From an uncultured Parvularcula sp. (lineage in GTDB: Bacteria > Pseudomonadota > Alphaproteobacteria > Caulobacterales > Parvularculaceae), in contig CALFRH010000028.1 in NCBI GenBank assembly GCA_937919225.1, positions 1 to 53,876 of the forward strand: DNA of 53,876 bases. The letters run 5' to 3'. Made by a program: the position numbers and the translations under genes. Positions 37,401 to 46,564 of this stretch are shown here, piece after piece (positions within the stretch are counted from its first letter, which is position 1; every line of letters starts with the position of its first letter). The notes below the pieces were generated by a model. The model had not been told where the DNA came from. It saw nothing but the letters and a program-made list of their open reading frames with translations, and made no database searches.

Positions 37401-38234
37401 ATGGATAGTTCAGCCACAGCTACTCAGTTCAAAAAAGACTCTGGCAGCATGGCATCGACACAGAGCTGCGCGCTCTCCACTGCCGATCATTCCTCAACCT
37501 AGAGCGCTGAGGATCGTGCGACCTTTGAAGTGCAGAAGGAGTTTCTAGCGAAAAACGGGCCACCCTCTGCTGCCGTACAGATTGACCGTGTTAAGCAAAC
37601 GAAAGCGCTCTTAATCGATAATCGTGACCGCATTACACCAGTCTTGTCCGAGGATTTTAGCTGTCGCTCCAAATATATGACATCGTTTGCGGATGTTTGC
37701 GCTCCAGAAAAATGGCTAAATAGCACTCTTTCACATCGAAAACGTTGGACTAGAGCGGACTACAACTCGTCGCCAGCGCCATTTCGCTTTATGGGTGCGA
37801 AGTCTTCCATCGCCTACGAGCTCAAGGGAGTCATTGGGAGTATGCCCCCATGGAACGTCTCGTTCCAGATTAGCTTTACCAAAGAGCTACACGGGGTCAA
37901 CGACGATACCAAGATGTCCAGCGACTTTGCCGCCCTTCCTTTCGATCACACCCTCTTCACAGGCAACACTGGCACCGAAGCTCAACAAGTCATTGACCGT
38001 GCCTCATCAAGCGGTGTCAGCGTGAGTGAAGTCGGGATGAATGCCACGAACCCCAACTTGCCGTTTGGTGGCGTCGATGCATCAGACCTCGGAGCGTATC
38101 ATGGAAATGATAGTTTCAAGACCTTTAGTCACGCGAAATTGGTATACCATCAGACAAGATTTCCACTCGATAAAATGATGATGCCACCGCGGAAACCCAA
38201 ATTTAGATCCCTCCTGGAGAAGCAACTGCAATGA
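37401..38234 (+). pseudogene. Decayed aldehyde dehydrogenase, coniferyl-aldehyde-dehydrogenase type
   Basis: From ATG 37401 the frame is interrupted by TAG at 37500 and then continues in phase to 38234. The N-terminal part (SAEDRATF.., EFLAKNGPPS..) and IGSMPPWNVSFQISF match the coniferyl aldehyde dehydrogenase group. About 40 residues are then missing before FAALPFDHTLFTGNT. A second, large gap removes the catalytic Cys and Glu region and joins to LPFGGVDASDLGAYHGNDSFKTFSH, the family C-terminus. It cannot be active. An intact enzyme of the same subfamily lies at 46565, behind the same kind of operator. The ORF track shows only the part after the stop. Confidence 0.85.
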
Positions 38235-38261
38235 TAAAATCAAACAAACGGAGCATACGCA

Positions 38262-38744
38262 TTAATGAGAAGAGTTCTCCGGCAGTTCGATAGGGGCACG
38301 CGTAATATCATTATTGCTGTAGACGAATTCTTCCAGGAGTTTGACGAACTGTTCGCCCTGCGATTTTGTGAAACACTTTAAGAGGCGATCACCTAACTCA
38401 GAAAGTTGTGGTACGGCTTTGTTAAAAATCTTCTTACCCTTCGCCGTCAGGTATATCTCTTTTTGTCTTTTGTCGGCGTTACGCACAAAGACACGAAGAT
38501 ATCCTTCATTTGATAAGCGAACAAGCATCCGACTAACGCTTGCCCTATCCACACCGGTTTTGAGCGCCAATCCCGAGACGTCAATGCCATCATAAAAGTA
38601 AACAGTATAGAGCAGAGCAAAGGGCTGTGACGAGAGTTCTGTTTCCGTCATCACCTTTTCCCAAGATGCGTTGTAGATTTGATATGCGAGACGAATCAAA
38701 AATCCAGGGTGGTTATGCATTTCCACGAAAGTGGGCGACTTCAC
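38262..38744 (-). CDS. MarR-family transcriptional regulator 2
   Basis: The 160-residue paralogue of MarR 1. It shares HNHPGFLIR.-.QIYNA.WEK, the recognition helix region GLALKTGVDRASVSRMLVRLSNEGYLRV and the wing NADKRQKEIYLTAKGKK. The start is GTG with AGGAG 7 nt upstream, as in its paralogue. A weaker palindrome (38874-38889) lies about 130 bp upstream. Ligands of this MarR subgroup are usually aromatic acids or their CoA thioesters. Either or both MarR proteins may bind the shared palindrome. Confidence 0.92.
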   Translation of the reverse strand: MKSPTFVEMHNHPGFLIRLAYQIYNASWEKVMTETELSSQPFALLYTVYFYDGIDVSGLALKTGVDRASVSRMLVRLSNEGYLRVFVRNADKRQKEIYLTAKGKKIFNKAVPQLSELGDRLLKCFTKSQGEQFVKLLEEFVYSNNDITRAPIELPENSSH

Positions 38745-38873
38745 TTATCTTCTCCTCGTTCTTGTCTGAGGTTTTTTCTTACCAAACACCACCATCCTAC
38801 ATCAGCCTCTCTCAAACACGAAATAAAGGACAGGCATAGCTGGCATTGCGTTACGCAGCGCCTGAATGATTAT

Positions 38874-38889
38874 ATGCAGCATGCTTTAT
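38874..38889. promoter_or_regulatory. 16-bp palindromic operator, site 7 (upstream of MarR 2)
   Basis: ATGCAGCATGCTTTAT keeps AGCATGCT with changes in the outer positions. It is 130 bp upstream of the MarR 2 GTG, mirroring site 1 at MarR 1. Confidence 0.5.
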
Positions 38890-39205
38890 ATATTCAGCTT
38901 ATCAGAGTTTTGCAATATGCCGCCATTACGTCAGCTTTGGCAAGCCTATGTAAGCGCGGTTGGACAGGTATGGATCTGGTAGGCCCCCGTTTGTTGGTAG
39001 CCAATAACGGCTCCACAGGCGCACACTTGCCTGCGCTACTTTTCGCCAGTCGCGCGCATCCTGTAGTTGCCGTTCCTTGCTTCCAGATGGTGCTCTACAG
39101 ATACGAGCTCAGCCAATATCATGGAAGCGTTCGAATAGCTTGCGCTCCTGTTGTTCGTAATGCACCACATCTCGCTTAACCTGTTTTTACAAGGATCAAA
39201 AGTCT
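38890..39205. other. Intergenic stretch, no recognisable gene
   Basis: About 315 bp before the VOC gene. A plus-strand frame from ATG 38970 to 39179 codes for 69 residues (MDLVGPRLLVANNGSTGAHL...) but resembles nothing I know and has an ill-placed ribosome site. It is part of the longer ORF 38679-39179 in the track, most of which is antisense to MarR 2. AAGGATC at 39191 is the VOC ribosome site. Confidence 0.45.
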
Positions 39206-39880
39206 ATGGCTTGCCCTGATCATTTCCTATACGGCGTATCCAACCTCGAAGAAGCGGTTGCTACCATAGAAGCCGAAACGGGTTTAAAAGCGACACCAGG
39301 AGGGCGGCACGAAAACATCGGTACCCGAAACGCCTTCATTGGCCTAGCCGATGATATGTATATCGAACTTCTCGCACCCGACCCCGAACAATCTAGAGAT
39401 GCTAGCGTCGCAAGTATCTTGTATGCGCTTCCTGAGAACGGGCTTATTGGTTGGTGCGCACGCAGTGATAACCTAGACGCTCTTGCTACCGCATATGTTG
39501 AGTCAAACACTTCCGACATTATCGGCCCAACCAACTGGCGACGCCACCTTCCAGATGGGGGCGCGATCGATTGGCAATTACTACATGTAAGCCCCTCACC
39601 AATCGGTGCACTACAGCCCTTTTTTATCAACTGGGGGGAAACCCCGCACCCGACCGAAAACCTTCATCCACAGGGAGCCTGCACAACGTTTTCTCTGACA
39701 AGCCCGCACACTACTCAATTGAAATCACACCTCGAGGCAGCACAGCTTGATATCGAACAATCTGCAGGGCCGGAGAACTCTATCGTACTCAAAGTTGATA
39801 CAGGCCGATCGATCGTCACCCTAAAATCAGTCTCTCCACTACCCTTTCCATTGATGCCAAACGGCGGAAATGCATCATGA
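39206..39880 (+). CDS. VOC-fold / glyoxalase-like protein 1
   Basis: A 224-residue VOC-superfamily protein of the glyoxalase_3-like group. The N-terminal module starts DHFLYGVSNLEEAVATIEAETG and continues GRHENIGTRNAFIGLADDMYIELLAPD, giving possible metal ligands His and Glu. DGGAIDWQLLHV and FFINWGETPHP follow. It is a clear paralogue of the VOC protein at 48149 (DHLMFGVARLED, GTHNALYGL, IIIDWGNTPHP). Members are often found in aromatic and terpenoid catabolism, but the reaction is unknown. AAGGA lies 10 nt before the ATG. It is convergent with the CocE pair. Confidence 0.85.
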   Translation: MACPDHFLYGVSNLEEAVATIEAETGLKATPGGRHENIGTRNAFIGLADDMYIELLAPDPEQSRDASVASILYALPENGLIGWCARSDNLDALATAYVESNTSDIIGPTNWRRHLPDGGAIDWQLLHVSPSPIGALQPFFINWGETPHPTENLHPQGACTTFSLTSPHTTQLKSHLEAAQLDIEQSAGPENSIVLKVDTGRSIVTLKSVSPLPFPLMPNGGNAS

Positions 39881-39898
39881 TCTGAGATATCAAACTAA

Positions 39899-39944
39899 GG
39901 AATAATTAAATTCGTATACACTTACATTTAGCAGTAATTATTCC
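39899..39944. repeat. 10-bp inverted repeat between VOC and CocE genes
   Basis: GGAATAATTA (39899-39908) and TAATTATTCC (39935-39944) are perfect inverted copies with a 26-nt loop. The location between convergent genes suits a bidirectional mRNA end, but there is no G+C-rich stem or T-run. Confidence 0.45.
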
Positions 39945-39999
39945 ATGTACAAATATATTTTTAACCGCGGAGCCATTTATACATTACAATATTCGAAGC

Positions 40000-41751
40000 T
40001 CAACGCTTCGAGATATTTAACGAAGATATTTCTGCTAACGGTACTTCAATGAAGGACGGCATATTTGCGGAATGATGAATCTTAATAGTGGCCGATCTTC
40101 CCTCAGCCATAAAGGCCTGTTCGTGAGTTGATCCAATACCAAGATTTCGTGCTACGTACGGATGCGCCCCACTCGCGATCAAGACACGCAAGCGCTCACC
40201 CTTTTTAAACTGAGTGACCGTCGGCGCTAGTGTGATATCCACTCTCATTACCTCGCCTACAGCCGATTCAAAGAACACACGCTTTACCCCATCCGTGATG
40301 TTCTTAGTTTTGCCAAACCGAGATACTCGATTGACACGGACGAAAAGATCAGATGTTTCAACGCTCGTCTCAAAATAAATAGACGCTGTGATTTCACCAA
40401 CAACGATTGTATCACTCTCAAAGGGTTCAGCAGTGAACGTAATTGTATCATCCCGCGCTTCGAGGTCTGAATTATCAGTAACCGGTTTAGTATTTCCCAA
40501 AAGAAGGCCCCCAACAGCCGGTGTTGGATCGTTAGGATCATATACGTACGAGGTCGCCTCCCCCTCACTCATCGGCGCCACGGTACCCAATACGCCATTT
40601 GGCCGAAGGTAAAACAACTCAGCAGTGGCCGGAATCGGCCATACGTCAGACTCGATCCACTTACCGGTTCCTAATACATTTAAGTGAATGGATTTCGCGG
40701 GGATGCTAGGCGCTTCATCTTTCAAAGTATGATCAAACCACGCTTTCCCGTCCCGCATAAAGCGAATTATCGACGGCGCGTCGAAATGAGGCCCCGAAGC
40801 AACCGACAGACGTGGGATTTTTCCGGCAGCAACAAGATCATGATAATCCGTAAAGACGTCCGGCATCACCGTGTCATGCCACATCGTCGCCAGGAATACA
40901 GGCGCCTCTATCGCCGAAATCTCCTCTGTCGTAAGAGACGATTCACTCCAATAATCAGCACTAGGATCAGCGCTATTCACGAAAGTTTGATAAAAATCGA
41001 TATCTGCGCCCGTTGCCGCCACATCGATCCCAGTGACAGGCAGATGGTCGAACGGAACGTCTACCTTTTCGCCACCAGCAAGAGCTCTCAGGATTTGTGC
41101 TACCGGTGAGCCGGTCGCAGACTGGTAGTTACTTTTTTTCAGGCTATCAACGAATACTGTCCACCCGGCGGCCGCTTCAACATTGAAACCACCAGAGCTG
41201 TAAAAAATGTTCCGAAACCCCCTAGGCGCCACGGCTGTGAAAACCGCTTTTACGGAAGGGTCATTGAGGACAGCAATCGCATTTGACGTATATCCAAGAT
41301 AACTCATCCCGAATGTGGCAATCTGCCCGTTGAACCAGGTTTGCTCTTTGATCCACTCGATTGTGGCCGCCCCATCTTTTTTCTCATTTGTAAGCGGAAC
41401 AAACTCACCACCCGAGTCGCCTGCACCGCGGGTATCTTGAGAAATCACGTTATAGCCACGCCTGGCGAAGAATTCAGCGAATGCAACCGTCGTAGACTCC
41501 CCGCGCCCATAAGGGGTTCTCATCACAATAGTTGGAAAAGCACCGTCTAACGTTGGCCTGTACAGGTCAGCGATCAAAAGAACACCGTCAGGTGTCTTCA
41601 TGTCCAAAGCGCGATCGATCCGAATGTCATTCTCAGCGATTGGCAGTCCCATCGCTTTGGCAAAAACAAAATCACGAATACGCCAGCTGCTGCTGGCCAA
41701 AAGGATAAGAACTAAAAAAATACCAATTACGGATATTAATATTTTTATCAT
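40000..41751 (-). CDS. CocE/NonD family hydrolase 1, membrane-anchored
   Basis: The 583-residue alpha/beta hydrolase of the CocE/NonD X-Pro-peptidase-like esterase family. An N-terminal helix (ISVIGIFLVLILLASSSW) anchors it. TPYGRGE, QDTRGAGDSGGEF and the nucleophile elbow TFGMSYLGYTS (Ser) are canonical; MWHDTVMPD supplies the Asp and ASGPHFDAP the His. The C-terminal jelly-roll domain starts about residue 340 and ends with RLRVLIASGAHPYVARN. It probably hydrolyses an ester or amide at the periplasmic face. Second of a tandem pair, 53 bp after its paralogue, both between a VOC gene and the TonB receptor. Confidence 0.9.
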   Translation of the reverse strand: MIKILISVIGIFLVLILLASSSWRIRDFVFAKAMGLPIAENDIRIDRALDMKTPDGVLLIADLYRPTLDGAFPTIVMRTPYGRGESTTVAFAEFFARRGYNVISQDTRGAGDSGGEFVPLTNEKKDGAATIEWIKEQTWFNGQIATFGMSYLGYTSNAIAVLNDPSVKAVFTAVAPRGFRNIFYSSGGFNVEAAAGWTVFVDSLKKSNYQSATGSPVAQILRALAGGEKVDVPFDHLPVTGIDVAATGADIDFYQTFVNSADPSADYWSESSLTTEEISAIEAPVFLATMWHDTVMPDVFTDYHDLVAAGKIPRLSVASGPHFDAPSIIRFMRDGKAWFDHTLKDEAPSIPAKSIHLNVLGTGKWIESDVWPIPATAELFYLRPNGVLGTVAPMSEGEATSYVYDPNDPTPAVGGLLLGNTKPVTDNSDLEARDDTITFTAEPFESDTIVVGEITASIYFETSVETSDLFVRVNRVSRFGKTKNITDGVKRVFFESAVGEVMRVDITLAPTVTQFKKGERLRVLIASGAHPYVARNLGIGSTHEQAFMAEGRSATIKIHHSANMPSFIEVPLAEISSLNISKR

Positions 41752-41804
41752 TATTGATATTTCTTTTTGGTGATGGATGTCTTCATTATTATAGAGCCAT
41801 TTAT

Positions 41805-43556
41805 CTAATGCCGTTTAGTTAGATAGAGCCGTGCCTCTTCCGCAATTGGCAAGTCGATAAAAGACGGCATCATTGCGGAATGAAAAACTTTAATATTTGC
41901 AGACTTTCCCGCAACCATCGAGGCCTGTTCTTGAGTTGTGCCTGTACCGAAATTCCTAGCAATACGGGGATGAGCACCGCTGGCAATCACGATCCGCAGC
42001 CGCTCGCCTTTCTTGAACCTAATCGCCGTCGCAGGCATAGCAAGAGTGGCCTTTACCGCGCCGTCATCAGCCTCATCAAAGAAGTATCGTTTAACCACAT
42101 CGGTGAAATTCTCGCTTTTGCCATTGGTCAACACACGGTTTGCACGGATGAATAAGTCAGATGTCTCCACATCAGACCCAAAGTGAATAGACGCATTAAT
42201 TTCGCCGACAACAAGTGTGTCTTCTTCAAAAGGTCGTGAGGTAAAGAAAATCGTATCATCTCGTGCTTCGAGCTTTGCATTATCGACGACCAACTTTGAC
42301 GATCCGAATAAAAGTCCGCCAATAGCAGGTGTCGGCTCCATCGGGTCATACCGGTACGAAGAATAGCTTTGGTCAGCCGATGGGGCGGACGGGCCAAGCC
42401 CTCCTTCACTATCAAGATAGAACCGCAGAGGCTTTGCCCTCACAGGCCAACTCTCAGTCTCGATCCATTCATCTGTACCAATAATATTAAACTGAACACG
42501 CTTATCACCAATCGGCAGTGGCATATTCTTTAGGTGATGATCAAACCAGGCCTTCGCAAGACGCCGATACCGTTTTTGCTCCTTATCATTCCCGTGGGCT
42601 CCAACCCCGATAGAGATGATTGGCTGCTTTCCCATAGATGAAAGTGTTTCATAATTCCTCAACACGTCGGGAAGAACTATATCGTGCCAAGAGGTTGCAA
42701 GACAGACGGGCACCTGAATGCCCGCGACCTCCTCTTCCGTGAGGGATGAGTCGCGCCAATAAGGCGCATCAGGATCAGCACTTTGTACAAAAGTTTGGAA
42801 ATTTCGAATCGGTGTTCCGTTTTGCTCAGAATCCGCATTCGCAAAGGGTAAGTGATCATAAGGAACCTTCAACCCCTCCATGCCCTGAACCATCACAGGA
42901 ATCATTTTTAGCTGCAATGAAAGCGTCATTTTATAGTCCGCTTTCTTCAGCTCATTGACCATCGACGTCCACATCAATGAGGTGTCGAGGTTTAATCCCC
43001 CTCCTGTGTAAATGAGATCTCTAAACCCTCTCGGGGAAATCGCTGAGAAAAGCACTTTGACAGATGGATCATTTTGCACCGCAATGGCATTCGCCGTGTA
43101 CCCAACATAACTAATGCCGTAGATCGCGATATCGCCATTAAACCAAGGCTGGGTCTTTACCCACTCCACCGTCGCGGCCCCGTCGCGTTTTTCGTTTGAC
43201 AACGGCGTGAAGGTACCCGTCGAATCGCCCGCTCCTCGCACATCCTGCAACAGCACATTATATCCACGTCGCGCAAAATATTCTGCCTCCCCCTTCGCGG
43301 CAAAACGACGACCATAGGGCGTGCGTGTAACAATTGTCGGATAACGCCCATCCCCCTTGGGCCGGTAGAGGTCTGCGCCCAATACAATGCCATCTGGCGT
43401 TGTGATGCGTACGCCCTGTTGGACCTGAATATCGTTCTCTGCTGCCGGCATCTTTGATAACTTCGAGCCCACTGCGCTCCGAAAACGCCAATTACTCATA
43501 AGAAAGAAGACGATGACAAGAAGAACGATAATACCCAGCATAACAATCTTTACCAT
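41805..43556 (-). CDS. CocE/NonD family hydrolase 2, membrane-anchored
   Basis: The tandem paralogue of the 40000 gene, about 583 residues from the ATG at 43556, which sits just before the anchor helix (KIVMLGIIVLLVIVFFLM). The ORF-track start adds 23 residues without a ribosome site. It has TPYGRRF, QDVRGAGDSTGTF, IYGISYVGYTA (nucleophile Ser), SWHDIVLPD (Asp) and VGAHGNDKE (His), then the C-terminal jelly-roll. Both copies keep the full triad, so the duplication probably widened substrate range. It lies divergently from the TonB receptor and may be controlled by the weak palindromes at 43720-43764. Confidence 0.9.
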   Translation of the reverse strand: MVKIVMLGIIVLLVIVFFLMSNWRFRSAVGSKLSKMPAAENDIQVQQGVRITTPDGIVLGADLYRPKGDGRYPTIVTRTPYGRRFAAKGEAEYFARRGYNVLLQDVRGAGDSTGTFTPLSNEKRDGAATVEWVKTQPWFNGDIAIYGISYVGYTANAIAVQNDPSVKVLFSAISPRGFRDLIYTGGGLNLDTSLMWTSMVNELKKADYKMTLSLQLKMIPVMVQGMEGLKVPYDHLPFANADSEQNGTPIRNFQTFVQSADPDAPYWRDSSLTEEEVAGIQVPVCLATSWHDIVLPDVLRNYETLSSMGKQPIISIGVGAHGNDKEQKRYRRLAKAWFDHHLKNMPLPIGDKRVQFNIIGTDEWIETESWPVRAKPLRFYLDSEGGLGPSAPSADQSYSSYRYDPMEPTPAIGGLLFGSSKLVVDNAKLEARDDTIFFTSRPFEEDTLVVGEINASIHFGSDVETSDLFIRANRVLTNGKSENFTDVVKRYFFDEADDGAVKATLAMPATAIRFKKGERLRIVIASGAHPRIARNFGTGTTQEQASMVAGKSANIKVFHSAMMPSFIDLPIAEEARLYLTKRH

Positions 43557-43719
43557 GAAAACGTCATTTGCCCTTTTAAAGGTTCCCTCAACCCATGCAG
43601 CCAAGGGGAAGCCCGTGCTTGACAACTCCTAAACTGCACGAACCACCACCTCTAGAGAGGGCTCAGCAGAAAGGCGAGCGGTCTTTACGGCCGAGGCTCT
43701 ATGTTCGGTTTGCATTTTT

Positions 43720-43764
43720 GCAACACATGCTAAAATAGCAAATATATTACGTAGTATGCAACGG
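43720..43764. promoter_or_regulatory. Two weak palindromic sites and possible CocE promoter, site 8
   Basis: ACGTAGTATGCAACGG (43749-43764) is a degenerate copy of the operator. On the minus strand TTGCAT (43756-43761), 17 bp, CTATTT (43733-43738) are followed directly by TAGCATGTGTTG (43721-43732), a half-matching copy in the same promoter geometry. This could drive the CocE pair, whose start is at 43556. Confidence 0.45.
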
Positions 43765-43771
43765 AAAACTG

Positions 43772-43815
43772 TTGCACACCCACACAACCACGGTACATTA
43801 CATAGCATGCTATGT
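43772..43815 (+). promoter_or_regulatory. Promoter plus perfect 16-bp palindrome, site 9 (TonB receptor)
   Basis: TTGCAC (43772-43777), 17 bp, ACATTA (43795-43800), then ACATAGCATGCTATGT (43800-43815), a perfect 16-bp palindrome. The receptor starts 165 bp downstream, leaving a long leader without a recognisable riboswitch. Confidence 0.75.
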
Positions 43816-43979
43816 GTTGGCAGGCCATGGTTTTCAAAGTACTTTATCTGTCGAAGGTTGTTCGCTCGTAGCGGATTTAAACAAGCTGAACTTCGGTAAA
43901 GTCCCTATGCGCGATGTCACACGAACCAATGGCTGGCTTCGTTGTGAAGCAGTAACTACGGGGAATAGGAACAAGCGTT

Positions 43980-46265
43980 ATGCATACTAAAACACTAAAA
44001 ACCACTCTTTTATCAACAGCGTTAGCCTTTGTGCCATCGGCGGTACTCGCTCAAGATGATGATGTCTTTGATCAAATCGTCGTCACAGCGAATAAACAAG
44101 CGGAAAGCCTTCAAGATGTTCCGGCGTCCATCGCGGTCCTCACTGGAGATAAACTCGATTCGCTGAACATTGATGATTTAGAATCGATCAATCAGTTTAC
44201 TGCGGGCCTCAACATCAAAACAGAGGGTGGCCCCGGAACAGCATCAGTTATCACCCTGCGTGGCGTCGCCAACCAAATCTTTAACGTTGAGCCGCGTATT
44301 GGGATCCTTTTTGATCACAATTCGATCAGCGATTTCGAAGCGATCAGCACAATGCTGTTTGATATTGAGTCAGTCGAAGTTATTCGCGGTCCACAGTCAG
44401 CACTGTTTGGCCTCAATTCGGCCTCGGGCGTCATTAACGTGAAGTCCGCGCGTCCAGGTGACGAGTTGAACGGCTATGTTGATTTCGAAATCGCGAATCG
44501 AGAGACCTACGAAATCCAAGCAGCTGTTGGCGGGCCAATCACTAATAAACTTGGCGCTCGTTTAGCTGTGTTCGCAACATCTTCCGACGGCAACCTCGAT
44601 AGCTTTTTTGGTCTTGATCAAAGCGTGACCACAGCAGCAGTCCGTGGGGTCGTCACCTACGAACCAACAGACAATGCTGCGCTTGACTTAGTTTTATCCT
44701 ATCAAGACATTGATTCTGATCTTGGTCGATATCGGGTCCCAACAGACCGCGCACTTTACAACACGCTGTTTGGCATCGAGCTCGAAGAATTCGAAACGGG
44801 CTTTGATGCGGCTACCGTACAAGAAGTAGAAACCTTTACCGCTGGTTTAGGTGGCTCGTTCGAGCTTGGGTTCGCCGAACTGGCGTTTGATCTTGGCTAT
44901 CGCGATCGCAGCTCTGTCGACACGTTCGACTCAAACGGGGGTCCTGGGAATGGTTTGTTCCCTGAGATTAACCCTTTTGTGCCGCCAACAGATCCCGGTT
45001 TCTTCCTCGGTTTTACCGACGTAGGCCCCATTGGGATAACTGATCCAAACACAGCTGAGGAAATATATGCTGATGTTCGCCTCGCCTCACCGGTTGACGA
45101 CAAGCTGAATTGGCTTCTTGGTTTTTCCTACACCGACCTATCGATCGACAATCGGGGAGTTTGGGCTGAAGGTTTCCCTATAACAGCGTCGCCATTCGCC
45201 TTGATTGCAGATAATCTGGTTTTCGATCAGCAACGTGCGGCAGAAACGTATGGTATCTACGGCCGCGTTGGATATGAAGTGACGGATCGCCTGTCGGTCG
45301 CAGCCGCTCTGCGGTATTCATGGGCAACGCGTGAATTAGATAGTGTTGAGGTAACGGACGGATCAGGTTTTCTGACCTTAATTCCATTCGTCGATGCAGA
45401 GGTGGATTGCAATGAGTGGATCACTCGCTTCCCAGATGATTATCAAGTTAATGAAAATCTTCAAGTATACGCTTCAGCATCGAAGGGCTGGTTACCATCA
45501 GGCCTCGTCGCCGTTTCAATCATCGATCGCGTTGCCTACGGTGAGGAAACTGCGTGGAGCTATGAAGGTGGATTCAATTTCCAATCGCCGGATAGAAGTC
45601 TGACATTGAATGCGGCTGCGTTTTACTCAATATACGATGATTTCCAGGATCAGGTGTTTATTGATGCGTTTAACGTAGCGGTGCAAAACGCCGAGGAACT
45701 GACTGTTTATGGTTTTGAGGTCGACGGTTCATATTCACCCATCGACGGCCTTACGATCTTTGGTGGCGTTGCTTACGGGAAGTCCGAGTACGGTACCTAC
45801 TTGTTTGTCGAACCCGGCGACCAAGATGGCGATGGCTTCTTAACGACTGACGCTGAAATCAACGGCGTAGATCTTGATGGCAATCAAATCCCAAATATTC
45901 CTGAATGGGATTATAACCTCGCAGCGCGTTATGAACATGAGAGCGGGCTCTTCATCCAATCTGAACTGACTGGTGCGACTGATTTCTTTGAAACAGCAGA
46001 GAATCTTGTCGAGTTTGATGGCTACACTGTCTTTAATCTCCGGGCGGGTTATCAGTTCGATAATTATTCAATCACTGCCTTTGTCGAAAATCTGACAGAT
46101 GAAGAGTACATTCTATCTGCATTTACTGACGGCCTTGGCTCGCCGGATGGTGGAACAGGGATACTCAGCGGACAAAATCCGGCGCTTGGGGAGCCAACCT
46201 TCATCACTGAAGGGGTACCCGGCATGCGCAGAATGTTCGGTGTAAAGCTGCGGGCAGACTTTTAG
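43980..46265 (+). CDS. TonB-dependent outer-membrane receptor
   Basis: A 761-residue outer-membrane receptor. A signal peptide ends near AVLA-QDD, the TonB box is DQIVVTAN, the plug spans about residues 45-160 (VPASIAVLTGD.., VEVIRGPQSALFGLNSASG) and the rest is the 22-strand barrel ending in a C-terminal Phe. It imports a large or hydrophobic substrate with energy from TonB. It resembles receptors of alphaproteobacterial catabolic clusters and not a clearly siderophore-specific type. It is probably the uptake gate of the regulon because it has the best palindrome upstream. A strong terminator follows, so it is a single-gene unit. Confidence 0.93.
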   Translation: MHTKTLKTTLLSTALAFVPSAVLAQDDDVFDQIVVTANKQAESLQDVPASIAVLTGDKLDSLNIDDLESINQFTAGLNIKTEGGPGTASVITLRGVANQIFNVEPRIGILFDHNSISDFEAISTMLFDIESVEVIRGPQSALFGLNSASGVINVKSARPGDELNGYVDFEIANRETYEIQAAVGGPITNKLGARLAVFATSSDGNLDSFFGLDQSVTTAAVRGVVTYEPTDNAALDLVLSYQDIDSDLGRYRVPTDRALYNTLFGIELEEFETGFDAATVQEVETFTAGLGGSFELGFAELAFDLGYRDRSSVDTFDSNGGPGNGLFPEINPFVPPTDPGFFLGFTDVGPIGITDPNTAEEIYADVRLASPVDDKLNWLLGFSYTDLSIDNRGVWAEGFPITASPFALIADNLVFDQQRAAETYGIYGRVGYEVTDRLSVAAALRYSWATRELDSVEVTDGSGFLTLIPFVDAEVDCNEWITRFPDDYQVNENLQVYASASKGWLPSGLVAVSIIDRVAYGEETAWSYEGGFNFQSPDRSLTLNAAAFYSIYDDFQDQVFIDAFNVAVQNAEELTVYGFEVDGSYSPIDGLTIFGGVAYGKSEYGTYLFVEPGDQDGDGFLTTDAEINGVDLDGNQIPNIPEWDYNLAARYEHESGLFIQSELTGATDFFETAENLVEFDGYTVFNLRAGYQFDNYSITAFVENLTDEEYILSAFTDGLGSPDGGTGILSGQNPALGEPTFITEGVPGMRRMFGVKLRADF

Positions 46266-46293
46266 TCGTCAAAACCTAAGTCTCACAACAACG

Positions 46294-46324
46294 CGGGCGG
46301 CCCCTGGGGCCGCCCGTTTTATTT
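46294..46324 (+). terminator. Rho-independent terminator of the TonB receptor gene
   Basis: CGGGCGGCCCC and GGGGCCGCCCG are perfect 11-bp arms separated by one T, so the top pairs open in practice, followed by TTTTATTT. It lies 28 bp after the stop codon and closes the receptor transcript. Confidence 0.92.
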
Positions 46325-46411
46325 GATACCCTCATTGTCTTTTCGAGGGCCATCACTGCTCCGCCTGACCATGCATCATAGAGGGCGGAAAAGGGCTTCA
46401 GCTTAAATGCG

Positions 46412-46456
46412 TTGCATAAATGCCGGTCATACGCTCTACTACGTAGCATACAAATT
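46412..46456 (+). promoter_or_regulatory. Promoter plus palindromic operator, site 10 (aldehyde dehydrogenase)
   Basis: TTGCAT (46412-46417), 17 bp, TCTACT (46435-46440), then ACGTAGCATACAAATT (46441-46456), with the left half conserved and the right half degenerate. It has the same order and spacing as sites 3, 6 and 9. The gene starts 109 bp beyond the site. Confidence 0.6.
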
Positions 46457-46564
46457 ATATAACTGGACCGCACGCTTGGTGTATAAATCTGGGATCGCGC
46501 TGCTCCCTATTCAAGATGCTGAACGATCTGGCTGGCGGCGCAATAGTTAAAAAAGGACAGTCGC

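Noticed and set aside
38679-39179. 166-aa ORF on the plus strand
   Set aside because: The first part is antisense to MarR 2. The remaining 69 residues match nothing recognised.
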